NCBI RefSeq assembly: GCF_042693015.1
Contig: NZ_CP170544.1
Location: forward strand, 1,240,001-1,304,000
Direction of reading: 5' to 3'
Length of the DNA: 64,000 nucleotides
Origin: Sphingomonas_E sp042693015
GTDB lineage: Bacteria > Pseudomonadota > Alphaproteobacteria > Sphingomonadales > Sphingomonadaceae
Part shown: piece after piece, positions 53,151-64,000 of the stretch
Position numbering within the stretch: position 1 is the stretch's first letter
Layout: each line of letters begins with the position of its first letter
Notes under the pieces: generated by a model
Seen by the model: the letters and a program-made list of their open reading frames with translations, nothing else
What the model was told of the DNA's origin: nothing
Databases searched by the model: none
Position numbers and translations under genes: made by a program

Positions 53151-54367
53151 AACCGCTCGCCATCCTCAACGGCCGCATCGTCGACCCCGCCGGGCAGGAA
53201 ACGCGCGGCGGCGTGCTGATCCGCGATCGCGTGATAGCCAGCATTGGCGATATGGATGCCGGCGATGCCGAGATCATCGACGCCAAGGGTGCATTGATCG
53301 CACCGGGCATCGTCGATGTCGGCAGCTTCGCGATCGATCTGCCAGCCTTCATGGCGGGCGGAATCACGCGCGCCGCCTTGATGCCCGATCAGTCGCCCCC
53401 GCTCGACGATGCGGCGCTGGTTCAGCGCGCCGCAGCCGCGGGCAAGCCCGACGTGTGGATTCACCCGATCGCCGCTGCAACCCGCGGCCTTGCCGGCGAA
53501 GAACTGGCCGAGATCGGGCTGATGCAGGCCGCCGGCGCCTGCGCCGTCGCCACCGGGCGTCGCTCGGTCGCCGATTCGGGCGTGATGTATCGTCTGCTCG
53601 GTTACGCCGCCGCACTCGACATGGCCGTGATCGTCCATGCCGAGGACGCTGCACTCACCGCTGGCGCCGTCGCCACCGCCGGCGAAACCGCGACGCGGCT
53701 GGGCCTGTCCGCCGCACCGGCCATTGCCGAGGCGATGGCAATCGCGCGCGATCTCATGCTCGCCGAAGAAACCGGGGCGCGCATCCACTTCCACCAAGTG
53801 ACAACCGCCGCCGGCTTCGATCTGATCCGCAAGGCGCGTGGGCGGGGCGTGCGCGTCACCTGCGGCATCACGCCGGCGCATCTGCTGCTTTCCGATACCG
53901 CGATCGGCCTGTTCCGCACCTTCGCCCGCCTCTCCCCGCCGTTGCGTGAGGAACGCGATCGGCTGGCTGCAATCGAGGCGGTCCGTGACGGCACGGTCGA
54001 CATCCTCTGTTCGGCGCACGACCCGCAAGGGCCCGAAGCCAAGCGCCTGCCCTTCATCGATGCCGAACCCGGCATGGCCGGCGCCGAAACGCTGCTCACC
54101 TTGTCGCTGACCCTGGTGCGCGACGGCGTGATCGGCCTGCCGCGGCTGTTCGAACTGCTGTCGACCAACCCCGCGCGCCTGCTGGGCCTGCCCGGCGGCA
54201 CGCTCACGATCGGCGACGAGGCGGACCTGATCCTCGTAGATCCCGATGCGCCGTGGAAGATCGATGCCGACCGGATGGCGGCCAAGGCCGGCAATACGCC
54301 GTTCGACGGCCTTCCGGTTCAGGGCAAGGTGCTGCGGACGATCAAGGGCGGCCGGGCGCTGGGCTAA
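53141..54367 (+). CDS. Dihydroorotase-like protein, probably noncatalytic (PyrC' type)
   Basis: 408 residues of the amidohydrolase fold. The overall length and layout (ILNGRIVDPAGQETRGGVLIRDRVIASIGD, GIVDVGSF, HFHQVTTAAGFDLI, LLGLPGGTLTIGDEADLILVDPD) match dihydroorotases linked to pyrB. However, the metal-binding HxH expected after PGIVD is replaced by GSFAID (residues 61-66), and the late Asp-His motif reads CSAHDPQG. The protein is therefore likely structural, holding the PyrB complex, as known for the Pseudomonas PyrC'. A second, active dihydroorotase would be needed elsewhere. Confidence 0.88.
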   Translation: MELKPLAILNGRIVDPAGQETRGGVLIRDRVIASIGDMDAGDAEIIDAKGALIAPGIVDVGSFAIDLPAFMAGGITRAALMPDQSPPLDDAALVQRAAAAGKPDVWIHPIAAATRGLAGEELAEIGLMQAAGACAVATGRRSVADSGVMYRLLGYAAALDMAVIVHAEDAALTAGAVATAGETATRLGLSAAPAIAEAMAIARDLMLAEETGARIHFHQVTTAAGFDLIRKARGRGVRVTCGITPAHLLLSDTAIGLFRTFARLSPPLREERDRLAAIEAVRDGTVDILCSAHDPQGPEAKRLPFIDAEPGMAGAETLLTLSLTLVRDGVIGLPRLFELLSTNPARLLGLPGGTLTIGDEADLILVDPDAPWKIDADRMAAKAGNTPFDGLPVQGKVLRTIKGGRALG

Positions 54368-54383
54368 GCTCGGCACAAAACCT

Positions 54384-54465
54384 GAGCCGTTCGTGTCGAG
54401 CGAAGTCGAGACACGTCGTCGTGACGCTTGCGGCAGATCCCTCGACTGCGCTCGGGACCAACGGG
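54384..54465. repeat. REP-like repeat between pyrC-like and rhomboid genes
   Basis: The arms GTGTCGAGCGAAGTCGAGACAC (54394 onward) and GATCCCTCGACTGCGCTCGG (54437 onward) are of the TCGA/GAGCGAAG type found between genes in sphingomonads. The repeat sits between convergent genes. Confidence 0.65.
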
Positions 54466-54484
54466 TTATTGGAGATGGGCCGGA

Positions 54485-55147
54485 TCAAGCCCGCCGGTAG
54501 CGCAGCAGCAACAGTGGCTGGGCCAGCGCCAACCCCGCGAAGAAGCCGCCGATATGGGCCGCAATCGCGATGCCGCCGCCACCCGTGCCCCCCCAGGCCG
54601 CAAAGCCGACCATGAGTTGCAGCAGCACCCAGGCGCCGGCGAGCCAGGCGACATTGGCGATTTGGTTGAGCCGGCGATTTTCGAAATTGCGGCGCTTCTC
54701 GCCATAGAGCAGCGCATAAGCGCCGATCACAGCCGAAACCGCGCCGCTGGCGCCGATCATCGGAAAGGCCTCGGTCGGCCCCGCGAGATAATGGCCAAGT
54801 GCCGCGACATAGGCGCCGGCGATGTAAAGGATGATGATCCCGCGGGCGCCGATCGCGGCTTCGACGAAGCGGCCGCAAAAACCCATGATCAGCATGTTGA
54901 ACGCGATGTGGAGCGCGCCGCCATGCAGCAAGGTCGCGGTGAGCGGGGTGAGCCATTTCGGCACGAAACCGATGCCGCGGACCATCATCTCAAGCGTCGG
55001 CGGCACCGCCTCGCCTGAGAAGCGCGCGGGAATGAAGCCCCCGGCATAGCCCGCAATCTGGTCATAACCCGTCGCCGTCACGATCGCCCAGGCGGCGATG
55101 GTGACGGCAAGGATGGTCAGCGTTGCGCGCGCTGGCGGCATGCGCAT
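54485..55147 (-). CDS. Rhomboid family intramembrane serine protease
   Basis: 220 residues with six hydrophobic helices. The rhomboid dyad and support residues are visible: HIAFNMLIMGFCGR (HxxxN), the nucleophile in GASGAVSAVIGAYALL, and the catalytic His in AAHIGGFFAGLAL. It cleaves membrane proteins inside the bilayer. It lies 13 bases after greA on the same strand, and its substrates are unknown. Confidence 0.92.
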   Translation of the reverse strand: MRMPPARATLTILAVTIAAWAIVTATGYDQIAGYAGGFIPARFSGEAVPPTLEMMVRGIGFVPKWLTPLTATLLHGGALHIAFNMLIMGFCGRFVEAAIGARGIIILYIAGAYVAALGHYLAGPTEAFPMIGASGAVSAVIGAYALLYGEKRRNFENRRLNQIANVAWLAGAWVLLQLMVGFAAWGGTGGGGIAIAAHIGGFFAGLALAQPLLLLRYRRA

Positions 55148-55160
55148 CCGCCGGGGCTCC

Positions 55161-55637
55161 TTAGATGAACTCGATCTTGGAAACCACGTAGTAGCGATCG
55201 CCCGACGGCACCGTCACCTCGATCTCGTCATCGACCTTGCGGCCGATGAGGGCGCGGCCGAGCGGCGAGTTGTAAGAGATCCGGCCCGACTTGGCGTCCG
55301 CCTCGGTCTGGCCCACGATCTGATATTTCACCGGCTTGTCGTCCTCGTCGAACAGATGCACGGTCGCGCCGAACACGATCTTGTCGCCCGAAAGCGTGGT
55401 CGGATCGATCACCTGGGCGCGGCTCAGGCGATCCTCAATGTCGCTGATCATGGCCTCGATCTGGCCCTGACGCTCCTTGGCGGCGTGATATTCGGCATTT
55501 TCCGAAAGATCGCCGTGTGCGCGCGCTTCCTCAATCGCGTCGATGACCTGCGGCCGCTCGAGTTTGAGGCGCGCGACCTCCTCCTCCAGCATCCGAAAGC
55601 CTTCTGCCAGCATCGGCAGCTTCTCGACGGTCGCCAT
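55161..55637 (-). CDS. greA: Transcription elongation factor GreA
   Basis: 158 residues from ATG 55637, the usual GreA length. The N-terminal coiled coil (MLEEEVARLKLERPQVIDAIEEARAHGDLSENAEYHAAKERQGQIEAMI) carries the acidic tip. The C-terminal FKBP-like domain has VGQTEADAKSGRISYNSPLGRALIGRKVDDEIEV. It rescues backtracked RNA polymerase by stimulating transcript cleavage. It is downstream of carB, 82 bases after that gene's stop. Confidence 0.97.
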   Translation of the reverse strand: MATVEKLPMLAEGFRMLEEEVARLKLERPQVIDAIEEARAHGDLSENAEYHAAKERQGQIEAMISDIEDRLSRAQVIDPTTLSGDKIVFGATVHLFDEDDKPVKYQIVGQTEADAKSGRISYNSPLGRALIGRKVDDEIEVTVPSGDRYYVVSKIEFI

Positions 55638-55719
55638 CAGCGAAAACCCCTTCAGTAAAACTCTTGTCCCCGGGCGGTCCAAACCGGCGCCGCCCGCACG
55701 TCCATCGATGATGTGGGGA

Positions 55720-59051
<3,332 letters not shown>

Positions 59052-59052
<1 letters not shown>

Positions 59053-59375
59053 TAGTTGCTGCGTTCCACAGAAGTTTCCCAGCCATCGAATTCAGCGTCG
59101 GTGTCTTCGATAGCGGCGTTGATCTCGTCGGACATGGCGAAGATGGCCTCTTCCGTTGCTTCTTGCTCACGTTGAGCGCGAATGACCCACCCCGAATTGG
59201 CTTGCTCCGGCTCTACATCCTGCCAAGTTGCAGCCAGTCTGGATGCGACCTTTCGAAGATCCGCCTCCTCGCCATATATCCAGATGAAAACCGGCCGCAT
59301 AATAACAGCGGCATCGCCGTGCTCGTGCAACGCCTTGAGGGTGGCGGTATCCCGATCGCGGCTAGAGGCGTTCAC
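59052..59375 (-). CDS. RraB-like (ribonuclease E inhibitor) protein; GTG start
   Basis: 107 residues from a GTG at 59375 that overlaps the carA stop (GTGA). The stop overlaps the carB start by one base (TAATG). The alpha-beta fold and the end DTDAEFDGWETSV match the RraB family, which binds RNase E and modulates mRNA decay in enteric bacteria. Placement inside the carAB operon ties its synthesis to pyrimidine/arginine genes. Function in this lineage is unproven. Confidence 0.72.
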
Positions 59376-60544
59376 GCCTTCGTCCCCAGCGCCGCCACGA
59401 ACTTCTCGAACAGATAATGGCTGTCCTGCGGGCCGGGGCTGGCTTCGGGGTGATATTGCACGCTGAACGCGGACTTGTCGGTGAGTTCGAGGCCGGCGAG
59501 CGATCCATCGAACAGCGAGACGTGCGTGGTCCGCGCGTTCGCCGGCAGCGTATCGGCATCGACCGCGAAGCCGTGGTTCATGCTGGTGATCTCGACCCGG
59601 CCGTCATCCGAACGCTTGACCGGATGGTTCGCGCCGCGATGGCCCTGGTGCATCTTGTAGGTCTTGGCGCCGATCGCGAGGCCGAGGAGCTGGTGGCCGA
59701 GGCAGATGCCGAACAGCGGCTTGCCGACCTTGAGCAGTTCCTGGATCACCGGCACCGCATAGGCGCCGGTCGCGGCGGGATCACCGGGGCCGTTCGACAG
59801 GAACACGCCGTCGGGTTGGTGCGCCATCACCTCGTCGAAGGTCGCCGTCGCCGGCACCACCGTCACCCGCGCACCGGCGGCCACCAGGTTGCGCAGGATG
59901 TTGCGCTTGAGGCCATAATCGATCGCCACGACATGCGGGCCTGCGGGGTTCGCGGAGTGGGTCGCATAACCCTCGCCCAGCGTCCACAGCCCATCATCCC
60001 ACTTATAGCTCTGGGTGGAGGACACCTCCTTGGCGAGGTCCATCCCCTCCAGCCCCGGCCAGGCCTTCGCCTTGGCAAGCAGAGCGGGAATGTCGAACTC
60101 GCCCTTGGCATTGTGGGCGATGACGCCGTTGGGCGCGCCCTGGATGCGGATCGCGCGGGTCAGCGCACGGGTGTCGACGCCCGACAGACCGATGCGGCCA
60201 TTGGACTTCAACCAGGCATCGAAATGCAGTGCGGCGCGGAAGTTGGACGGATCGGTCACATCCTCGCGGACGATCAGCCCCAGCGCGTGCGGGTTGGTCG
60301 CCTCCACATCCTCATGGTTCGCACCGACATTGCCGATATGCGGGAAGGCGAAGTTGATGATCTGCCCGGCAAAGGACGGATCGGTCATGATTTCCTGATA
60401 GCCGGTCATCGAGGTGTGGAAGCACACTTCGCCGACCTTATCGCCTTCGGCGCCAAAGCCCTTGCCCCAGATCACGGAACCATCGGCAAGGACCAAAACG
60501 CCGGTCGCTCCTTCTGGTGGACGCGCGTGATCGGTCTCGGCCAC
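59372..60544 (-). CDS. carA: Carbamoyl-phosphate synthase small subunit (glutamine amidotransferase)
   Basis: 390 residues from a GTG at 60544, with AGGAG 9 bases upstream; longer in-frame sequence has no such site. The N-terminal CPSase domain has GATGVLVLADGSVIWGKGFG and SMTGYQEIMTDPSFAGQII. The class I amidotransferase has Cys in LFGICLGHQLLGLA and the His/Glu pair in YHPEASPGPQD. It supplies ammonia to CarB. On the minus strand a TTGACC at 60616-60611 is a possible -35 box. Confidence 0.96.
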   Translation of the reverse strand: MAETDHARPPEGATGVLVLADGSVIWGKGFGAEGDKVGEVCFHTSMTGYQEIMTDPSFAGQIINFAFPHIGNVGANHEDVEATNPHALGLIVREDVTDPSNFRAALHFDAWLKSNGRIGLSGVDTRALTRAIRIQGAPNGVIAHNAKGEFDIPALLAKAKAWPGLEGMDLAKEVSSTQSYKWDDGLWTLGEGYATHSANPAGPHVVAIDYGLKRNILRNLVAAGARVTVVPATATFDEVMAHQPDGVFLSNGPGDPAATGAYAVPVIQELLKVGKPLFGICLGHQLLGLAIGAKTYKMHQGHRGANHPVKRSDDGRVEITSMNHGFAVDADTLPANARTTHVSLFDGSLAGLELTDKSAFSVQYHPEASPGPQDSHYLFEKFVAALGTKA

Positions 60545-60679
60545 TGGTGGGCTCTCCTTATGCTTGGGCGGCGGGTAAACGGCGGGGTTCCTAGGGGGGT
60601 GGCTTGGCAGGGTCAATCTATTAAAATTCTGCCAGCGAGGCTATGCTGATCGCTTTCCCGGAAACCTTCCCGAGGCTCC

Positions 60680-61135
60680 ATGATTCGTGACGACATAAAG
60701 GCGGGCCTAGTGTCCGCGATGAAGGCGCGCGACGCCGAAAAAACCTCAGCAATCCGCCTGATCCAGGCCGCCATCAAGAACCGCGACATCGAAATGCGGA
60801 CCAGTGCCGGATCGTCCGACGACGATGTCGTCGTGATGGAGGTACTGCAGAAGATGGGCAAGCAGCGCCGCGAATCGATCGAGATGTTCGAAAAAGGCGG
60901 CCGGGTTGAGTTGGCGAATGCCGAAAAGGCCGAACTCGCCGTGATCGAAAGCTTCCTCCCCGCGCAGATGGACGAGGACGAAGCCAAGGCCGCCATCGCC
61001 GCGATCGTCGCCGAACTGGGCGCGACCTCGGTCAAGGACATGGGCAAGGTGATGGCCGCGGTGAAGGAGCGGCTGGCCGGCCAGCTCGACATGAGCAAGG
61101 CGAGCGGGCTGGTGAAGGGGGCGTTGGCGGGGTGA
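60680..61135 (+). CDS. yqeY: GatB/YqeY domain-containing protein
   Basis: A 151-residue, all-helical protein. KAGLVSAMKARDAEKTSAIRLIQAAIKNRDIEMR and FEKGGRVELANAEKAELAVIESFLPAQMDEDEAKAAIAAIV are the family pattern, and the C-terminal half resembles the tRNA-binding tail of GatB. Function in tRNA metabolism is inferred. It is divergent from carA and upstream of dnaG, as in many alphaproteobacteria. Confidence 0.92.
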   Translation: MIRDDIKAGLVSAMKARDAEKTSAIRLIQAAIKNRDIEMRTSAGSSDDDVVVMEVLQKMGKQRRESIEMFEKGGRVELANAEKAELAVIESFLPAQMDEDEAKAAIAAIVAELGATSVKDMGKVMAAVKERLAGQLDMSKASGLVKGALAG

Positions 61136-61156
61136 TTTTCCTCGAATGGGGCGCGA

Positions 61157-61247
61157 ATCCCCACCCCTAACCCCTCCCGCAAGCGGTAGGGGAATGTCGG
61201 GCGCATAATCTCCCCTCCCGCTTGCGGGAGGGGTCGGGGGTGGGGAT
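61157..61247. repeat. Inverted repeat, left of the DUF559 gene
   Basis: Arms 61157-61183 and 61221-61247 are reverse complements at about 25 of 27 positions. The right arm also forms a local palindrome (61212-61233, CCCCTCCCGC/GCGGGAGGGG). The right end contains the first bases of the DUF559 ATG. Confidence 0.85.
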
Positions 61248-61641
61248 GCCGATATTCAAGCCGCGCCAGACCAATCGGGCACGCGACCTGCGCAACGCTG
61301 CCGCGCCTGCCGAGCGCGCGCTTTGGCAGCATCTCTCCCGCAGCCAGCTCGACGGTTACAAGTTCAGCCGGCAGATGCCGATCGGTCCGTATATCTGCGA
61401 TTTCCTGTGCCGCTCCGCCCGGTTGGTCGTCGAGGTGGACGGTCACAGCCATGACGGCCGGATCACTCATGATGAGCGCAGAACCGAAGCATTGGAAGCG
61501 GCCGGCTATCGCGTGATACGATTCACCAATGCCGATATCGAAAAGCGGATCGAAGGTGTTTTGACGATTATCAGCGACGCTCTTGCAGAACGCCCCACCC
61601 CCAACCCCTCCCGCATGCGGGAGGGGAGCGAAGCGGTATGA
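61246..61641 (+). CDS. DUF559 (endonuclease-fold) domain protein
   Basis: 131 residues from ATG 61246. The PD-(D/E)XK-like core is visible: ICDFLCRSARLVVEVDGHSHDG with Asp, then Glu-Val-Asp, and HDERRTEALEAAGYRVIRFTNADI. The last dozen residues (PTPNPSRMREGSEA) are encoded by a repeat copy. The start also sits on a repeat arm, and the stop overlaps the dnaG start. Such genes are frequent and often repeat-associated in sphingomonads; nuclease activity is unproven. Confidence 0.83.
   Translation: MPIFKPRQTNRARDLRNAAAPAERALWQHLSRSQLDGYKFSRQMPIGPYICDFLCRSARLVVEVDGHSHDGRITHDERRTEALEAAGYRVIRFTNADIEKRIEGVLTIISDALAERPTPNPSRMREGSEAV
61593..61626. repeat. Third repeat copy, inside the 3' end of DUF559 and before dnaG
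   Basis: It matches the left arm at 61157-61183 in the same orientation, followed by the local palindrome CCCCTCCCGCATGCGGGAGGGG. It ends 11 bases before the dnaG ATG and provides the GGAG that can serve as the dnaG ribosome site. Confidence 0.8.
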
Positions 61642-63497
61642 GCCTCTCCCCTCAATGGCTCGACGAACTCCGTTCGCGCACCCTGCTGTCGGCGCTGATC
61701 GGCAAATCGGTGAAGCTGGAGCGCGCCGGCCGCGAATTTCGCGCCTGCTGCCCGTTCCATAACGAGAAGAGCCCAAGCTTCTACGTCAACGACGACAAGG
61801 CCTTCTACCATTGCTTCGGCTGCGGTGCGCATGGCGATGCGATCCGTTTCCTGACCGATAATAAGGGCCTGCCCTTCATGGACGCGGTGAAGGAGCTCGC
61901 CGCCGCCGCCGGCATGGATGTGCCCGCCGCCGATCCGCGCGCCGCCGAGAAGGCTGAGCGCGCATCGGGCCTGCACGAGGCGATGGCGGAGGCCGCAACC
62001 TGGTTCACCGAACAGCTTCACGGCATCGCCGGCGCCGAAGCGCGGGCCTATCTCCAGAAGCGGGGGCTCAGCGCGGCGACGATCAATGCGTTCGACTTCG
62101 GCTTTTCCCCCGATTCGCGGGGCAAGCTGAAGGCCGCGCTCGCCCGTTTCGGCGACGACAAATTGGTCGAAGCGGGCCTCCTCATCTCGGTCGAGGAGAA
62201 GGAGCCCTACGACCGGTTCCGCGGCCGGCTGATGATCCCGATCCGCGATCCGCGGGGGCGGGTGATCGCCTTTGGCGGCCGCATCATCGGCGCGGGCGAG
62301 CCCAAATATCTGAATTCTCCCGAATCACCCCTGTTCGACAAGGGCCGCACCCTCTTCAACCTCGACAAGGCGGCCGCGGCGACGCGCAAGAGCGGGCGCG
62401 TGATCGTCGTCGAAGGCTATATGGACGTGATCGCGCTCGCCCAGGCGGGCATCGGCGATGCGGTCGCCCCGCTCGGCACGGCGCTCACCGAAGGGCAGCT
62501 CGAACGGCTGTGGCGGCTCGCCGAAACGCCGATCCTCTGCTTTGACGGCGATTCGGCGGGGCAGAAGGCCGCGATCCGCGCGGCACTCCGCGCGCTGCCG
62601 ATGATCGAACCGGGGCGCACCTTGCGCTTCGCGACCCTGCCCGCCGGCCAGGACCCCGATGATCTGGTCCGCTCGGGTGGTGCGTCGGCGATGGAAGAAG
62701 TGCTGGAGGCCGCAGAACCGCTCGTCGAACGGCTGTGGAAGCATGAGCTTGCTGTCGCCCCGCTCGATACTCCGGAAGCACGCGCGGGCCTGCGCAAGCG
62801 GCTCGCCGATCACGCGGCGACGATCCGCCATGGCGATGTCCGCGGCCAATATCTCGCGGATTTCCGCCGGCGCTTCGATGCGCTTTACGAGCGTGCGGCC
62901 CCTGCCCAGCGCTTCCAGCCCCGCAGCGGCGGTGGTGGGCGTGGCTTCTTTCAACGCGGCAAACCACCCGAACCGCCGCCATCGACCGCGGCGCACTCGA
63001 TCCGCACTGGTGGGCTCGATCCGATGATCGGGCGCGCCGTGCTTGCGGGATTGTATCGCCACCCCCAGCTGATCGCCGATCTGGCCGAGGCGATTTCAGC
63101 GCTGCGTTTCAGCGAATCGGAGCTCGCCCGCCTGCGCGACGCGATGCTCGACGCCGCTTTTGGTGGCGATATGCTTGATTCGGACGCATTGGGAACCATA
63201 TTGGCTCAGGTGGGTCTGGCTGGAGCGACGGAAGCGCTTCGTGCGCCAAACAGACTTGCCTTTTCCTTCCTGCGCGGCAATGCCGATTCGGGGCGCGCGC
63301 GGCGCGATCTCGCGGCAGTGATTGAGGCGCTGGCGGCACGGCCCGAGCTCGACTCGGCGCTGGCAGCGGTAACGGCGCGGCTGATGGCTTCGCCAGACGA
63401 GGCCGGGTTTGCGGAACAGCGTCGCCTCCGGGCGGCGCGGGACGAGGCGGATCAGGCGCTGGCGATGCTCGCAGCGGGCGAAGACGGCGCGTTGTAA
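61638..63497 (+). CDS. dnaG: DNA primase
   Basis: 619 residues. The zinc-binding motif CPFH (C38, H41) with FYHCFGCG (C59, C62) is at the N-terminus. The TOPRIM domain has VIVVEGYMDVIALAQAG and acidic residues in CFDGDSAGQKAA. The C-terminal helicase-interaction domain is alpha-helical. It lays RNA primers at replication forks. The ATG overlaps the DUF559 stop, and the ribosome site comes from the adjacent repeat. Confidence 0.96.
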   Translation: MSLSPQWLDELRSRTLLSALIGKSVKLERAGREFRACCPFHNEKSPSFYVNDDKAFYHCFGCGAHGDAIRFLTDNKGLPFMDAVKELAAAAGMDVPAADPRAAEKAERASGLHEAMAEAATWFTEQLHGIAGAEARAYLQKRGLSAATINAFDFGFSPDSRGKLKAALARFGDDKLVEAGLLISVEEKEPYDRFRGRLMIPIRDPRGRVIAFGGRIIGAGEPKYLNSPESPLFDKGRTLFNLDKAAAATRKSGRVIVVEGYMDVIALAQAGIGDAVAPLGTALTEGQLERLWRLAETPILCFDGDSAGQKAAIRAALRALPMIEPGRTLRFATLPAGQDPDDLVRSGGASAMEEVLEAAEPLVERLWKHELAVAPLDTPEARAGLRKRLADHAATIRHGDVRGQYLADFRRRFDALYERAAPAQRFQPRSGGGGRGFFQRGKPPEPPPSTAAHSIRTGGLDPMIGRAVLAGLYRHPQLIADLAEAISALRFSESELARLRDAMLDAAFGGDMLDSDALGTILAQVGLAGATEALRAPNRLAFSFLRGNADSGRARRDLAAVIEALAARPELDSALAAVTARLMASPDEAGFAEQRRLRAARDEADQALAMLAAGEDGAL

Positions 63498-63515
63498 TTT
63501 TAAGGTTGGTCGGAA

Positions 63516-64000
63516 TGGCGAAGACGAACGGCAGTGATACGACGACGGCTGGCGGCGGGGGCGACAGTGATGCGCCGCTGATCGACCTCAACGAGGCGTC
63601 GCTGAAGAAGCTGGTCGCCCGCGCCAAGAAGCGCGGCTACATCACCGTTGACGAGCTCAACGGCGCGGTCGGCGAAATGTCGACCGACCAGATCGAGGAC
63701 GTGATGTCCGCGCTCAACGAGATGGGCGTCAACGTCATCGAGAATGAAGAGCAGAGCGAGGACGACCAGCCCGAGGAGCAGACCGACGACGAGGTCGTCG
63801 GCGTCGACGAGGGCGATGGCGGCCCGGTCCTCACCCAGATCACCAAGAAGGAAACGGTCGATCGCACCGACGATCCCGTCCGCATGTATCTGCGCGAGAT
63901 GGGCGCGGTGGAGCTTCTGTCGCGCGAGGGCGAAATCGCCATCGCCAAGCGCATCGAGGCCGGCCGCGACACGATGATTCTCGGCCTGTGCGAAAGCCCG
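63516..64000 (+). CDS. rpoD: RNA polymerase sigma-70 factor RpoD, N-terminal part (3' end outside window)
   Basis: 161 codons are open to the right edge, starting at ATG 63516, 18 bases after dnaG. Region 1.1 (IDLNEASLKKLVARAKKRGYITVDELNGAVGEMSTDQIEDVMSALNEMGVNV) and the start of region 1.2 (DDPVRMYLREMGAVELLSREGEIAIAKRIEAG) are clear. It is the primary sigma factor in the usual dnaG-rpoD order. Confidence 0.96.

Noticed and set aside
55671..55696. Hairpin between greA and carB as a terminator
   Set aside because: The 7-bp stem has a 12-base loop and no T-tract on the minus strand, so a terminator call is not supported.

Overview
The window is chromosomal DNA from an alphaproteobacterium, most likely a member of the Sphingomonadaceae. 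The evidence is high GC throughout, alphaproteobacterial housekeeping operons (ccmCDEFGHI, carA-rraB-like-carB, pyrB with a pyrC-like gene, yqeY-dnaG-rpoD), a PEP-CTERM protein, many xenobiotic or lipid catabolic genes, and intergenic repeats of the type common in sphingomonads. It opens inside rnhA and closes inside rpoD.

Layout. 1-0.9 kb: end of rnhA and a DsbA-like thiol oxidoreductase. 0.9-5.9 kb: a tight minus-strand catabolic operon (SDR, carboxymuconolactone-decarboxylase-like protein, molybdopterin oxidoreductase, ketosteroid-dehydrogenase-like flavoprotein). It diverges from an AraC regulator at 6.2 kb, which is followed by a luciferase-like flavin enzyme. 8.1-11.2 kb: minus-strand SDR, aldehyde dehydrogenase and hydroxyisobutyrate-dehydrogenase-like genes, then a GST. 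12.3-16.6 kb: a PEP-CTERM protein, ubiG, lysC and a nitronate-monooxygenase-like gene. 16.6-18.3 kb: a radical SAM gene with a hidden N-terminus, a small exported membrane protein and a tRNA-Met(CAT). 18.4-25.5 kb: an FAD reductase, DUF3775, 2'-5' RNA ligase-like, M2 peptidase, hydrolase, GFA and DUF2238 genes, and asd. 25.9-31 kb: a 2OG-Fe(II) oxygenase-like gene, a PRC-barrel membrane protein, kup, and lrp divergent from ald.

31.2-36 kb: cytochrome c maturation genes ccmC-D-E-F-G-H-I, joined by overlapping start and stop codons. 36-45.8 kb: an exporter, then a divergent acyl-CoA gene block. The minus side carries an SDR, an acyl-CoA ligase and an isovaleryl-type acyl-CoA dehydrogenase; the plus side carries a biotin-dependent carboxylase with its alpha chain split into two genes, an esterase and a SnoaL-like protein. 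The block resembles leucine/isoprenoid (Liu/Atu) degradation. 45.8-49.9 kb: an SMP-30 lactonase, a cytochrome P450 and a DUF885 peptidase-like protein. 50-54.4 kb: a bifunctional penicillin-binding protein, pyrB and a dihydroorotase-like gene without the usual metal ligands. 54.5-60.5 kb: a rhomboid protease, greA, carB, an RraB-like gene and carA. 60.7-64 kb: yqeY, a DUF559 gene framed by repeats, dnaG and the start of rpoD.

No CRISPR array, prophage or insertion sequence is visible, and I see no obvious new defence system. The most unusual points are the radical SAM gene that seems to need a non-AUG start, the split carboxylase alpha subunit, the RraB-like gene inside the car operon, the repeat-framed DUF559 gene that supplies dnaG with its translation start context, and the degenerate PyrC.
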